From positions 3,534,001-3,598,000 of the forward strand of contig NZ_JACCFK010000001.1 in assembly GCF_013410405.1 (NCBI RefSeq): a stretch of 64,000 nucleotides of DNA. Reading direction: 5' to 3'. The stretch comes from Amycolatopsis endophytica. GTDB taxonomy: Bacteria > Actinomycetota > Actinomycetes > Mycobacteriales > Pseudonocardiaceae. The translations under genes were made by a program, and so were the position numbers. Positions 7,958 through 17,880 of this stretch are shown piece by piece (the stretch's first letter is position 1; every line of letters starts with the position of its first letter). The notes beneath the pieces were generated by a model. It did no database searches, was not told where the DNA came from, and saw only the letters and a program-made list of their open reading frames with translations.

Positions 7958-8341
7958 TTGCCGGACTCGATGACGCAAACCTGTGAGAGAACCACGGGCG
8001 TGCCGCTTCTCGGAGCGCCACACCTCGCCGAACTCCGGCGCCACCTTCGCGCGCTGCTCGCCCACGAGCGCGGCGAACAGTCCGAGCGCGCGCTCATCGT
8101 CGTGGACACGCTCGCCAGCCTCGCCTGCCGTCACGCCTATCCGCCGTTCACGGTACGCGTCCGGCACATCGAGGGGGTCAGTGTGCGCGCCGAGATCAAG
8201 GGGCTGCGCTGCCGCCGGTTGCCGGGCCACGCGCCGCTGCGGCTGCCGTTGCACGTGCTGGACCGGTTGTCCGAGAGGTGGTGCGTGGACCTGCAGGCCC
8301 ACCACGGGGTCCTCACCGCCGAGGTCGACCTGGCCGGCTGA
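7958..8341 (+). CDS. Hypothetical protein, possibly degenerate HATPase-like
   Basis: About 127 residues. I choose TTG 7958 because GGAGG ends six bases upstream; ATG 7970 is the alternative. The segment RALIVVDTLASLACRHAYPPFTVRV has the layout of the N-box helix in anti-sigma HATPase proteins (a 'L.VSELVTNA..HA' pattern), and CVDLQAHHGVLTAEVDL resembles their last strands. The catalytic Asn and glycine boxes are absent, so ATP binding is doubtful. It sits between the MarR gene and a methyltransferase on the same strand. The function is unknown. Confidence 0.55.
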   Translation: MPDSMTQTCERTTGVPLLGAPHLAELRRHLRALLAHERGEQSERALIVVDTLASLACRHAYPPFTVRVRHIEGVSVRAEIKGLRCRRLPGHAPLRLPLHVLDRLSERWCVDLQAHHGVLTAEVDLAG

Positions 8342-8383
8342 ATTCGGTTGCGTTCGCCCGCGGAGCGGGTGAGGCTACCGCAC

Positions 8384-9100
8384 GTGAGCGAAGCCTTCTT
8401 CACGCTGTTCCACGGCCTGCCGCGTCAGGGGCCGGGTTCGGACGCCACGACCCGTCGCCTGCTCGACCTCGCCGCGCCGCTGCCGGACCGGCCTCGCGTG
8501 CTCGACCTGGGCTGCGGCCCCGGCCGGTCCGCGCTCGTGCTGGCCAGTGCGGGTGCGCGTGTGACCGGGCTGGACACCCACCAGCCGTTCCTGGACGACC
8601 TGACCCGCGCGGCCGACGGCCTCGACCTCGACACGGTCAACGCGTCGATGGCCGACCCGCCGTTCCCCGACGGAGCGTTCGACCTGCTGTGGGCGGAAAG
8701 TTCCGTGTTCGTCGTCGGGTTCGACACCGCGCTGCGGACCTGGCGACGGCTGCTCGCACCGGGTGGCGCGCTGGTGCTCACCGAATGCGAATGGGCCACC
8801 GGTGCACCTTCCGTCGCGGTGCGGGAATTCTGGGACGCGCACTATCCACTGAGGACGACTGAGCAGAACACCGCCGCCGCCCGCGAGGCCGGATACCGCG
8901 TCGAGGCCGTCCTGCCGATGCCGGACAGCGACTGGTTCGACGAGTTCTACGACCACCTGGCCGTCCGCGCCGACTCCTTCGCCGGCGACCCCGCGATGGC
9001 CGAAGCCGTCGCGGGAGCCCGCGCCGAGATCGCGATGCGACGCCAACACGGCGACGAGTACCAGTACACCGGCTACGTCCTCCGTCCCGGTGCGGCGTGA
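8384..9100 (+). CDS. Class I SAM-dependent methyltransferase
   Basis: A 238-residue protein with motif I VLDLGCGPGRSALVLAS, the acidic residue after strand 2 (TGLDTHQPF), and the post-motif loop DPPFPDGAFDLLWAESSVFVVGFD, followed by LAPGGALVLTE. This is the Methyltransf_11/25 Rossmann fold, and the substrate is not predictable. Start GTG 8384 (V-SEAFFTLF) is preferred over TTG 8348 because a GGTGAGG lies upstream and homologous proteins begin near this point. It follows the hypothetical gene after 42 bp and converges on rtcB, with only 5 bp between the stops. Confidence 0.82.
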   Translation: MSEAFFTLFHGLPRQGPGSDATTRRLLDLAAPLPDRPRVLDLGCGPGRSALVLASAGARVTGLDTHQPFLDDLTRAADGLDLDTVNASMADPPFPDGAFDLLWAESSVFVVGFDTALRTWRRLLAPGGALVLTECEWATGAPSVAVREFWDAHYPLRTTEQNTAAAREAGYRVEAVLPMPDSDWFDEFYDHLAVRADSFAGDPAMAEAVAGARAEIAMRRQHGDEYQYTGYVLRPGAA

Positions 9101-9105
9101 ACCGG

Positions 9106-10296
<1,191 letters not shown>

Positions 10297-10355
10297 GGAA
10301 GATCCTTTCGCTGGCCCCCAGGGTTACCCGCGCGCCGGGCACGAGCAACCGGATT

Positions 10356-10766
10356 TCAGTAGTCGTCGCGCCCGGTGAGCTGCTCCTCCAGCATCTCCGC
10401 GGAGCTGGTGACCAGCGCGAGCGGATCGACGAACTCGTTGAGGTCGAGGTTGGCCAGCGGCAGCGAATGCCGCAGCACCAGGTACTCGCCCATGACGACC
10501 ACACCACCGACGACGGTCGTGTGGCCCACCTCGGTCAGCACCCCGAGCACATCCACCTCGTCGACGTGCGCGAACGGCGTCGCGATCTGGATCCACTCGT
10601 CCCGCCGGTCGAGCACCTCCCGCGCGATCACCACGATCTGGGTCCGCTCCTCGGCTTCCTCGTCCTCCGGGTGGAAGCGGATGCGGATGCGTAGTTCGTC
10701 CGGTTCGTCCCGGACGACCTTGTACTGCTGCCGGATGAACGTCGCGAGATCGCGCCAGCTCGTCAC
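10356..10766 (-). CDS. YbjN/CesT-like domain protein upstream of rtcB
   Basis: About 136 residues, starting at GTG 10766 (V-TSWRDLATFIRQQYKVV), with an AGGAAGGAA stretch upstream; a longer start at 10814 is possible. The alternating strands RIRIRFHPEDEE, TQIVVIAREVL, WIQIATPFA and VVGGVVVMGEYLVLRHSLPLANL fit the alpha/beta sandwich of YbjN/type III chaperone-like domains, and conserved residues of a catalytic kind are missing. Such proteins bind partner proteins. Close coupling to rtcB suggests a shared function, which is an inference. Confidence 0.6.
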   Translation of the reverse strand: MTSWRDLATFIRQQYKVVRDEPDELRIRIRFHPEDEEAEERTQIVVIAREVLDRRDEWIQIATPFAHVDEVDVLGVLTEVGHTTVVGGVVVMGEYLVLRHSLPLANLDLNEFVDPLALVTSSAEMLEEQLTGRDDY

Positions 10767-10920
10767 CCCAGTGGTTCCTTCCTCGTGCTCGGATGGTCGC
10801 CGGTAGTGAAGCACACGCCAGCGACAGGGTCAGCAGTTCCTGCGCGTCGGGCTGGGGGAGTCGGCGCTGTCGCAATGCGCGGATTCGGTTGATGGGAAGG
10901 ACCGAGCATCAGGACAATGA

Positions 10921-11264
10921 TCTACCGATATTTCGGTCGTTGTTGCTACCGTCGAACTCCGGGAACCGGATCCGTCGTGGGACAGGCAGGTGTCGATCAG
11001 CCGGATCGACGGGGAGCCCACGTTTCTCGACCTGATCTACCGTGCGGGCGGTCGGACCGCGGTACAAGTGCGAAACTTCCGGCCCACTGGCTCCGGGTGG
11101 AATACGGCGATCTCGCGAACAGTTCGCTGGCGGAGTTCCTGCTGAGCAGCAAATCGCTTCCTGGAGCGCACCGGGACCGCGGTGCGGAGCACGCGGCGGC
11201 GACCAGCCTCCACGAGGCATTGCGCCTGACCGAGCCGACGTCGACGGTGGTGAGGCCGGCCTGA
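10921..11264 (+). pseudogene. Possible small gene broken by a frameshift
   Basis: Two protein-like stretches in neighbouring frames follow each other. First come VELREPDPSWDRQV, SRIDGEPTFLDLIY and RAGGRTAVQVR (10951-11075). Then KLPAHWLRVEYGDL, SSLAEFLLSS and SLHEALRLTEP (to a TGA at 11264). Removing one frameshift near 11075 would join them into a protein of about 100 residues, and no clear start codon remains upstream. I recognise no family. The 450-bp gap between the YbjN-like gene and the MFS gene holds nothing else that I can see. Confidence 0.35.
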
Positions 11265-11265
11265 A

Positions 11266-12453
11266 TCAGGCCGCCACGGCCTCCAGGCGCCGGGCTCGCA
11301 CGGTCGACACCGACCAGATCACCAGCCCGATCACCGGCAGCGCCGCCCCGAACAGGCACGGCCCGGCCCAGCCGAAACCGTCGTACAGCGAACCGGCCAG
11401 TGCCGAGGCCACCGCGCCGCCCACGAAGATCGTCGTCATGAAGACCGTGTTGATCCGGGCCCGCGCGTCCTCCCGCAGGCCGTAGATCTCCCGTTGCGAC
11501 AGCACCTGGTGGCCCTGCACGGTCAGGTCCAGTACCACCCCCGCCAGCGCCAGCGCGACCAGCGAACCCGCGCCCAGCCACGCCACGACCAGCGCCACGG
11601 CGGCCAGCGTCAGTGCGATCCCGCTGCCGATCCGGCCGTGCCCGCGGTCGCCGAGACGACCCGCCAGTGGCGCGGCCGCCGCACCCGCAGCGCCGACCAG
11701 CGCGAACACCCCCACCTCGGTCTGCGTCAGCCCGTGCCGCCCGACCAGTTCGAACGCCACCGACGTCCAGAACGCGCTGAACGCCCCGAACATCAACGCC
11801 TGGCACACCGCCCGCCGTCGCAGTGCCGGTTCCTGCCTGGCCAGGGTCAGGATCGATCGCATCAACCGCGGGTAGCCGTCCCGGTGGTCCGGGCGGCGGT
11901 GCGGCAGCACGCGGCGCACCGCGATCGCCACCACCACCATCAGCGCGGCCGACACGAAGTAGATCGTCCGCCAGCCGAACGCCCCGGCCACCAGGCTCGA
12001 CAACGTCCGCGCCAGCAGAATTCCCAGCAGCAGGCCGGTCATCACCGTACCGACGAACCGGCCGCGCTGCTCCTCCGGCGCGAGGTGCGCGGCGAACGGG
12101 ATGAGGATCTGCGCCACCACCGACGTCACCCCGATCAGCACCGAGGCGGCCAGGAACACCCCGAACCCCGGCGCCACCGCCGCCACCAGCAACGCCAGCG
12201 CGGTGAACACCAGCGTCCGCGACGCGAGCGCCCGGTTCTCCACCAGGTCGCCCAGCGGCATCAGCAACGCGAGCCCGGCCGCGTACCCCAGCTGCGTCAA
12301 GGTCACCACGAGCGCGGCGCTGCCCTGGCTCACCCCGAACGCACCGGCGATCTCGGCGAGCAGCGGCTGCCCGTAGTACAGGTTCGCCACCGTCGTGCCG
12401 CACGAGAACGCGAGCACGAGCATGATCAGCCGCAGGCTACGGTTTCCGGGCAT
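11266..12453 (-). CDS. MFS transporter at the end of the paaI-paaK-tetR operon
   Basis: A 395-residue, 12-helix major facilitator. It starts at ATG 12453 with MPGNRSLRLIMLVLAFSCG, then NLYYGQPLLAEIA, a family-typical first loop. The second loop carries MPLGDLVENR, a variant of the MFS motif A, and the C half repeats it as LAGRLGDRGHGR. The protein resembles YnfM/arabinose-efflux-like sugar and drug exporters. It is the last gene of a minus-strand series with paaI, paaK and tetR (67 bp after tetR), so transport of phenylacetate or a related acid is possible but unproven. Confidence 0.82.
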   Translation of the reverse strand: MPGNRSLRLIMLVLAFSCGTTVANLYYGQPLLAEIAGAFGVSQGSAALVVTLTQLGYAAGLALLMPLGDLVENRALASRTLVFTALALLVAAVAPGFGVFLAASVLIGVTSVVAQILIPFAAHLAPEEQRGRFVGTVMTGLLLGILLARTLSSLVAGAFGWRTIYFVSAALMVVVAIAVRRVLPHRRPDHRDGYPRLMRSILTLARQEPALRRRAVCQALMFGAFSAFWTSVAFELVGRHGLTQTEVGVFALVGAAGAAAAPLAGRLGDRGHGRIGSGIALTLAAVALVVAWLGAGSLVALALAGVVLDLTVQGHQVLSQREIYGLREDARARINTVFMTTIFVGGAVASALAGSLYDGFGWAGPCLFGAALPVIGLVIWSVSTVRARRLEAVAA

Positions 12454-12520
12454 GACAGTGCCGACACCAGCGACCGTCCCGAGATTCCCGCTGTGACCGC
12501 GTTCACCCGTCCGCTTTGTC

Positions 12521-13135
12521 CTAACGCGACCGGATCCGTAGCCCGTCGAACGCCACCGCCGCCACCGAAGTCGCCAGGTCGTCACCACTCACGCCGCCGC
12601 GCGGCCGGTACCACTCGATCAGCGAGTTGACCATGCCGAACAGCAACCGCGCCCCGGTCGGGGGGTCGATGTCCGGGCGCAGGTCGCCCTCGTCGACGGC
12701 CTGGGTGACCAGTTCGGACACGATGTGGTCGAACTCACGACGACGGGCCAGGGCGTCGCGCTCAACTTTGGTGTTCCCGCGCACCCGCAGCAGCAGCGTC
12801 ACGAACGGCAAGCGCTCGACCAGCACCCGCACACTGCCGCGCACCAGGTGTTCCAAGCGGTCCACCGCGCGCCCGTCCACCGAATGCAGCTCGTCCGCGA
12901 TTTCGAACAGTCCGTCCAGCGCGCGGTTCACCGCCAGGCGCAGCAGTTCCTGCTTGCTCGGCACGTGGTGGTAGATGGCGGACTTCGTGATGCCGAGCTT
13001 GCGCGACAGGTCTTCCATGCTGGTGCCGTCGTAGCCGCGCTCGTTGAACAGCTTGACCGCGACCGCCAGCAAGGACTCCAGGTCGTAGCCCGGCCTGCCA
13101 CGCCGGGTGGTCCGGGCCGGAGGTGCGGTCGTCAT
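12521..13135 (-). CDS. TetR-family regulator, probable PaaR-like phenylacetate repressor
   Basis: A 204-residue regulator with an N-terminal HTH: GYDLESLLAVAVKLFNERGYDGTSMEDLSRKLGITKSAIYHHVPSKQELL. The recognition helix signature is SAIYHH. The C-terminal part is the TetR_C_17-like ligand domain. It lies 22 bp after paaK in the same operon, and the two catabolic control regions contain matching long palindromes (14937-14958, 15792-15813). TetR-type PaaR proteins of Corynebacterium and relatives repress paa genes and are released by phenylacetyl-CoA. By position and operator pattern this is the likely equivalent, placed within its own regulon. Confidence 0.85.
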   Translation of the reverse strand: MTTAPPARTTRRGRPGYDLESLLAVAVKLFNERGYDGTSMEDLSRKLGITKSAIYHHVPSKQELLRLAVNRALDGLFEIADELHSVDGRAVDRLEHLVRGSVRVLVERLPFVTLLLRVRGNTKVERDALARRREFDHIVSELVTQAVDEGDLRPDIDPPTGARLLFGMVNSLIEWYRPRGGVSGDDLATSVAAVAFDGLRIRSR

Positions 13136-13157
13136 GACGCCAGTATCCCAGCGGCCG

Positions 13158-14504
13158 TCAGGCCGGAGGCCGCTGGTCGATCACGCGCCGTAGCTTGCCC
13201 ATCGACCGCTCCAGTGTGTCCGGATCGAGCACGTCCACGCCGACGCTGATCCCGACGCCGTCCTTGACCCGCGCGGAGATCTCCGCCGCCGCCGAGAGCC
13301 GCCGGTCGGCCGGGGTGTCCGTGCGTGCCTCCACCAGCACGGTCAGCTGGTCCATCCGGTCCTTTTTGGTCAGTCTGAGCTGGAAGTGCGGTGCCAGGCC
13401 GTCGGTGGCGAGCACGATCTCCTCGATCTGCGTGGGGAACACGTTGACGCCGCGCAGGATGATCATGTCGTCGCTGCGGCCGGTGACCTTGTCCATGCGC
13501 CGGAACGACGGCCGCGCGGTACCCGGTCGCAGCGCGGTCAGGTCCCGCGTGCGGTAGCGGATGATCGGCAGCGCCTGCTTGGTGAGCGAGGTGAACAGCA
13601 GCTCACCGGTCTCGCCCTCGGGCAGCACCTGCTCCTCGACCGGGTCGATCACCTCGGGGTAGAAGTGATCCTCCCAGACGTGCAGCCCGTCCTTGGTCTC
13701 CACGCACTCCTGTGCCACACCCGGCCCCATCACCTCGGACAGGCCGTAGATGTCCACCGCGTGCAGGTTCATCCGCTGCTCGATCTCGCGGCGCATCTGC
13801 TCGGTCCACGGCTCCGCGCCGAAAATCCCCACCCGCAGCGACGACGACGCCGGGTCGATGCCCTGCCGCTCGAACTCGTCCAGCAGCGTGAGCATGTAGG
13901 ACGGGGTCACCATGATGATCTCGGGCTTGAAGTCGGTGATGATCTGCACCTGCCGCGCGGTCATGCCGCCGGACGCGGGAATCGCGGTGCAGCCGAGCTT
14001 TTCGACGCCGTAGTGCGCGCCGAGCCCGCCGGTGAACAGGCCATAGCCGTAGGCGACGTGCACCTTGTGTCCCGGCCGCCCGCCCGCAGCGAAGATCGAG
14101 CGCGCCATGACGGTGGCCCACGTGTCGATGTCGGCCTCGGTGTACCCGACGACGGTGGGCTTGCCGGTGGTGCCGCTGGAGGCGTGGATGCGGCGCACCT
14201 GCTCCTGCGGTACCGCGAACATGCCGAACGGGTAGTTGTCGCGCAGGTCGTGTTTCGTGGTGAAGGGGAATTTCGCCAGGTCCGCCAGCTCGCGGCAGTC
14301 GTCCGGGTGGACACCGGCCTCGTCGAACTTGCGACGGTAGAACGGGACGTTCGCGTACGCGTGCCGCAGTGTCCACTGCAGGCGCTCCAGCTGGGTGGCC
14401 CGCAGCTCGTCGACGCTCAGCCGCTCGACGGGGGTGAGGTCGTCCGGTGCCGGCGCGGTGCCGAGGCGTTTCGCGTGCGGCACGTCGCTGTGCATGGTGG
14501 TCAT
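13158..14504 (-). CDS. paaK: Phenylacetate-CoA ligase
   Basis: A 448-residue adenylate-forming enzyme that activates phenylacetate to phenylacetyl-CoA with ATP and CoA, the first step of the pathway. The P-loop SSGTTGKPT is at residues 109-117. YGYGLFTGGLGAHYG, MTPSYM-type VTPSYMLTL, DIYGLSEVMGPG and YRTRDL, and the C-terminal GRSDDMIILRGVNVFPTQIEE domain are all classical PaaK signatures. It is co-oriented with paaI 13 bp upstream and tetR 22 bp downstream. Start ATG 14504 has GAGGAG about 10 bp upstream; ATG 14495 is an in-frame alternative. Confidence 0.95.
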   Translation of the reverse strand: MTTMHSDVPHAKRLGTAPAPDDLTPVERLSVDELRATQLERLQWTLRHAYANVPFYRRKFDEAGVHPDDCRELADLAKFPFTTKHDLRDNYPFGMFAVPQEQVRRIHASSGTTGKPTVVGYTEADIDTWATVMARSIFAAGGRPGHKVHVAYGYGLFTGGLGAHYGVEKLGCTAIPASGGMTARQVQIITDFKPEIIMVTPSYMLTLLDEFERQGIDPASSSLRVGIFGAEPWTEQMRREIEQRMNLHAVDIYGLSEVMGPGVAQECVETKDGLHVWEDHFYPEVIDPVEEQVLPEGETGELLFTSLTKQALPIIRYRTRDLTALRPGTARPSFRRMDKVTGRSDDMIILRGVNVFPTQIEEIVLATDGLAPHFQLRLTKKDRMDQLTVLVEARTDTPADRRLSAAAEISARVKDGVGISVGVDVLDPDTLERSMGKLRRVIDQRPPA

Positions 14505-14517
14505 GGGGGCCGGCTCC

Positions 14518-14922
14518 TCAGTTCTTCCCGATGGTGCGGCTGCGGCCGCGGAATTCGGCGATCACCTCACGACCGGTTCCGGCCTCGCGGTGCACCGTGA
14601 CGTCGTAGATGCCGTTGCGGCCGTAGCGCGTGCGTTCCTCGGCCGTGGCGACCAGCCGATCGCCGAGCCGGGCGCTGGCGACGAACGAGATGTCCGCGCC
14701 CGCCGCGACCGTCACCGGGCCGTGGCTGTTGCACGCGCAGGCGAACGCGGTGTCGGCCAGCAGGAACAGGTAGCCGCCGTGGGCGATGGCGTGCCCGTTG
14801 ACCATCTGATCGGTGACCGTCATGCGGGCGACCGCATGGCCGTCCGCCGCCTCGACGAGTTCGATGCCCAGCGACTTCGACGCGACGTCGTCGGCGAACA
14901 TCGCCTGCGCGGCCTGTGACAC
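14518..14922 (-). CDS. paaI: Hydroxyphenylacetyl-CoA thioesterase (hotdog fold)
   Basis: A 134-residue hotdog thioesterase. The catalytic loop reads NGHAIAHGGYLFLLADTAFACACNSHG, with the HGG helix start and the acidic residue in ADTAF, exactly as in PaaI. These enzymes hydrolyse stalled phenylacetyl-CoA intermediates and so recover CoA. It is the first gene of the minus-strand operon paaI-paaK-tetR-MFS. A regulator palindrome (14937-14958) lies 14 bp upstream of the start, where it would cover the promoter. Confidence 0.93.
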   Translation of the reverse strand: MSQAAQAMFADDVASKSLGIELVEAADGHAVARMTVTDQMVNGHAIAHGGYLFLLADTAFACACNSHGPVTVAAGADISFVASARLGDRLVATAEERTRYGRNGIYDVTVHREAGTGREVIAEFRGRSRTIGKN

Positions 14923-14936
14923 GACAGCTCCTTGTT

Positions 14937-14958
14937 ACTGACCGAATGGACGGTTAAT
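14937..14958. promoter_or_regulatory. PaaR-type operator, box 1 (upstream of paaI)
   Basis: The site has half-sites ACTGACCG (14937-14944) and CGGTTAAT (14951-14958), separated by six bases. It follows the pattern ACTnACCG-n6-CGGTnAGT, which I associate with TetR-type PaaR operators of corynebacteria (recalled, not checked), with one half-site mismatch. The outer dyad extends to 14935-14960. It lies just upstream of paaI and 160 bp downstream of nothing else, so it should control the paaI-paaK-tetR operon. Confidence 0.7.
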
Positions 14959-14982
14959 AATGTGCGCGCGCTCCGGGGACTG

Positions 14983-15774
14983 TCAAGACCCGTCGAAGGC
15001 CGGTTCCGACTTGGTCAGGAAGGAATCGACGGCTCCGCGGTGGTCGGCCGTGAGGCCCAGCCGCTTCTGTGCTTCGCCCTCGATGCGCAGGACTTCCGGC
15101 AGGGGAGCACCCCACGAGGCGGCCAGCGCGAGCTTGGCTTCGGCGTAGGCGCGGGTCGGCCCGCTCGCCAGTCGCGCGGCGAGTTCGGCGGCCGTCGAGG
15201 CGACCTCCGCGGCGGGCATCACGCGCCCGGCGATGCCCCACTCGGCCGCCTGCGCCGCGGTGAACGGTTCGCCGAGCAGGACGAGTTCGCTTGCCCGCGC
15301 CGCGCCGACGGCTCGCGCGAGCGAGGCGGACAGCCCGGAATCGCAGGTCAGGCCGATGCCGGTGAACGCGGTGCCGAACTTCGCGGTGTCCGCGGTGACC
15401 CGCAGGTCGCAGGCGAGCGCGAAGCCGAGACCGGCGCCGACACATGTGCCGTTGATGGCCGCGACCACCGGTTTCGGCATGGTCGACAGCGCCATGACGA
15501 TCGGGTTGTAGTGCTCGTCGATCGTGGCGAACGCCGTGGACGCGTCGGCACGCAGGGCTTCGGCGTGCTCGGCGAGGTCCTGACCCACGCAGAACGCCTT
15601 ACCGGTGCCGGTGAGCACGACGGCGCGGACGGCGTTGTCGCGGGCCACCTCGATCAGCGCGTCCCGGAGCGCGGCTTTCGACGCCGCGGTGAGCGCGGGC
15701 CGCGTCAACGTCACGGTCGCCACCGCGCTGTCGTGGGAAACGGAAACAACGTCGCTGGTGCTTTCGTCAGCCAT
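14983..15774 (-). CDS. paaG: Enoyl-CoA hydratase/isomerase, probable PaaG
   Basis: A 263-residue crotonase. The oxyanion-hole segments AFCVGQDLAEH and INGTCVGAGLGFALACDLRV are clear. The later active-site region reads FGTAFTGIGLTCDSGLSASLARAVG, with an Asp at the position used by isomerases rather than the two Glu of hydratases. In the pathway PaaG isomerises ring-1,2-epoxyphenylacetyl-CoA to the oxepin, and this context (next to paaZ and divergent from it) supports that role. PaaF-type hydratase is the alternative. It has its own promoter facing box 2 at 15792-15813. Confidence 0.75.
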   Translation of the reverse strand: MADESTSDVVSVSHDSAVATVTLTRPALTAASKAALRDALIEVARDNAVRAVVLTGTGKAFCVGQDLAEHAEALRADASTAFATIDEHYNPIVMALSTMPKPVVAAINGTCVGAGLGFALACDLRVTADTAKFGTAFTGIGLTCDSGLSASLARAVGAARASELVLLGEPFTAAQAAEWGIAGRVMPAAEVASTAAELAARLASGPTRAYAEAKLALAASWGAPLPEVLRIEGEAQKRLGLTADHRGAVDSFLTKSEPAFDGS

Positions 15775-15791
15775 GCGGAGACGCTACCATG

Positions 15792-15813
15792 ACTTCCTGA
15801 ACGTTCGGTTGGT
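15792..15813. promoter_or_regulatory. PaaR-type operator, box 2 (paaG-paaZ divergent promoter)
   Basis: Half-sites ACTTCCTG (15792-15799) and CGGTTGGT (15806-15813) flank the centre AACGTT. Read on the minus strand the site gives ACCAACCG-n6-CAGGAAGT, matching the same pattern as box 1 at most positions of the better arm. It sits in the 60-bp gap between the divergent paaG-like gene and paaZ, so one bound dimer could silence both. Confidence 0.65.
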
Positions 15814-15834
15814 TAATCGGGAGAGCGAGGAACG

Positions 15835-17880
15835 ATGGCCCAGCAGTCGACGAAGATGCTGCGCAGCTACGTCAGTGGCGGCTGGCGGACCGGCGAGGGG
15901 GACGGCGCGCCCCTGCACGACGCCGTCACCGGTGAAGTCCTCGCCCGGATCTCGTCCGAGGGCATCGACATGGCCGCGGCGCTCGACCACGGCCGTCGCG
16001 TCGGCGGGCCCGCGCTGCGGGAGCTGACCTTCCACCAGCGCGCCGCGCTGCTCAAGGCGGTGGCCTCGCACCTGCGTGAGCACCGCGACGAGCTGTACCA
16101 GCTGTCGGCCAAGACGGGGGCGACGCTCGGCGACTCGAAGTTCGACGTCGACGGCGGTATCGGCGTGCTGTTCGCCTACTCCAGCAAGGGCAAGCGGGAA
16201 CTGCCCAACGACACCGTCTACGTCGAAGGCGGCGTCGAGCCGTTGAGCAAGGGCGGCACGTTCCTCGGCCAGCACATCGCCACCTCGCTGCGCGGTGTCG
16301 CCGTGCAGATCAACGCCTTCAACTTCCCGGTCTGGGGTCCGCTGGAGAAGTTCGCCCCGGCGTTCCTCGCGGGTGTCCCGAGCCTGGTCAAGCCGGCCAG
16401 CCAGACCGCCTACCTGACCGAGCGGGTCATCGAGCTGGTCATCGAATCCGGGCTGGTCCCGGAGGGCACGCTGCAGCTGGTCTCCGGCAGTGCCGGTGAC
16501 CTGCTCGACCACGTCACCGAACAGGATCTGGTGTCGTTCACCGGTTCGGCGTCCACGGCGCGGAAACTGCGGACCCACCCGGCGATCGTGCGCAACGCTG
16601 TGCGCTTCAATGCCGAAGCCGACTCGCTGAACTGCTCGGTCCTCGGCCCGGACGCCACACCCGGCACGGCCGAGTTCGACCTGTTCGTCAAGCAGCTGGT
16701 CACCGAGATGACGGTCAAGGCGGGCCAGAAGTGCACTGCGATCCGGCGCGCGTTCGTGCCGGCGAACCTGCTCGACGACGTCGCCGGGGCGGCGGCCGCG
16801 CGGCTGGCGAAGGTCACCATCGGCAACCCGTCCTCCGAGGGCGTGCGGATGGGCGCGCTGGCCAGCCTGGAGCAGCGCGAGGAGGTCCGCCGCTCGCTCA
16901 AGGCGCTGCAGGACGCTTCCAGCGTGGTGTTCGGCGACCCGGAGCGCGTCGAGGTGGTGGACGCCGACGCCGAGCGCGGCGCGTTCCTCTCGCCGGTGCT
17001 GCTCACGGGCGATCCGGAGCGCGCCGAACCGCACGAGGTCGAGGCGTTCGGCCCGGTCTCGACGCTCATGCCCTACGACTCGGTCGAGCAGGTCATCGGC
17101 TACGCCGCGCGCGGCCAGGGGAGCCTGGCCGGATCGGTCGTCACCGGTGACGCGGAGTTCGCCCGCGAGGTCGTGCTCGGTGCCGCGCCGTGGCACGGCC
17201 GCCTGCTGGTGCTCGACGCCGACGACGCCAAGGAGTCCACCGGTCACGGTTCGCCGATGCCGCAGCTGATGCACGGCGGTCCCGGCCGCGCCGGTGGCGG
17301 CGAGGAGCTGGGCGGCATCCGCGGCGTGCTGCATCACATGCAGCGCACGGCCGTGCAGGGCAGCCCGAAGGTGCTCTCGGCGGTCACCGGCCGCTGGATC
17401 GAGGGCGCGCCCCGCAACGCGGACGACGTGCACCCGTTCCGGAAGTCCCTGGCGGAGTTGAAGATCGGCGACGCGGTGGTGGCCGGCCCGCGGACCGTGA
17501 CGCAGGAGGACGTGGACCACTTCGCCGAGTTCACCGGTGACACCTTCTACGCCCACACCGACCCCGAAGCCGCGGCCGCCAACCCGCTGTTCGGCGGGAT
17601 CGTGGCACACGGCTACCTGATCGTGTCGTTCGCCGCGGGCCTGTTCGTCTCGCCCGAACCCGGTCCGGTGCTGGCCAACTACGGCCTGGAGAACCTGCGG
17701 TTCCGCACCCCGGTCAAGCCCGGCGCCGAGCTGACCGTGACCCTGACCTGCAAGCAGATCACCCCGCGCGAGAACGCCGACTACGGCGAGGTCCGCTGGG
17801 ACGCCGACGTGACCGACGCCGACGGCGACTCGGTCGCCAAGTACGACCTGCTCACCCTCGTCGCCAAGGAGAACCGATGA
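15835..17880 (+). CDS. paaZ: Bifunctional oxepin-CoA hydrolase / 3-oxo-5,6-dehydrosuberyl-CoA semialdehyde dehydrogenase
   Basis: This 681-residue fusion has an aldehyde dehydrogenase domain (about 1-520) with [10 protein letters not shown] (Asn163), Glu261 in FNAEADSLN, and nucleophile Cys300 in [11 protein letters not shown]. It ends in a MaoC/hotdog hydratase domain (about 535-681) with [15 protein letters not shown] and [15 protein letters not shown]. It opens the oxepin ring and oxidises the aldehyde that results, avoiding release of a toxic intermediate. The length is normal for PaaZ. GAGGAACG precedes ATG 15835. The stop overlaps the paaA start as ATGA, giving translational coupling in paaZABCDE. 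Confidence 0.96.
   Translation: MAQQSTKMLRSYVSGGWRTGEGDGAPLHDAVTGEVLARISSEGIDMAAALDHGRRVGGPALRELTFHQRAALLKAVASHLREHRDELYQLSAKTGATLGDSKFDVDGGIGVLFAYSSKGKRELPNDTVYVEGGVEPLSKGGTFLGQHIATSLRGVAVQINAFNFPVWGPLEKFAPAFLAGVPSLVKPASQTAYLTERVIELVIESGLVPEGTLQLVSGSAGDLLDHVTEQDLVSFTGSASTARKLRTHPAIVRNAVRFNAEADSLNCSVLGPDATPGTAEFDLFVKQLVTEMTVKAGQKCTAIRRAFVPANLLDDVAGAAAARLAKVTIGNPSSEGVRMGALASLEQREEVRRSLKALQDASSVVFGDPERVEVVDADAERGAFLSPVLLTGDPERAEPHEVEAFGPVSTLMPYDSVEQVIGYAARGQGSLAGSVVTGDAEFAREVVLGAAPWHGRLLVLDADDAKESTGHGSPMPQLMHGGPGRAGGGEELGGIRGVLHHMQRTAVQGSPKVLSAVTGRWIEGAPRNADDVHPFRKSLAELKIGDAVVAGPRTVTQEDVDHFAEFTGDTFYAHTDPEAAAANPLFGGIVAHGYLIVSFAAGLFVSPEPGPVLANYGLENLRFRTPVKPGAELTVTLTCKQITPRENADYGEVRWDADVTDADGDSVAKYDLLTLVAKENR

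Noticed and set aside
13158..14600. 404-codon plus-strand frame over paaK
   Set aside because: Antisense shadow of paaK, without motifs; no start or ribosome-binding site of quality.
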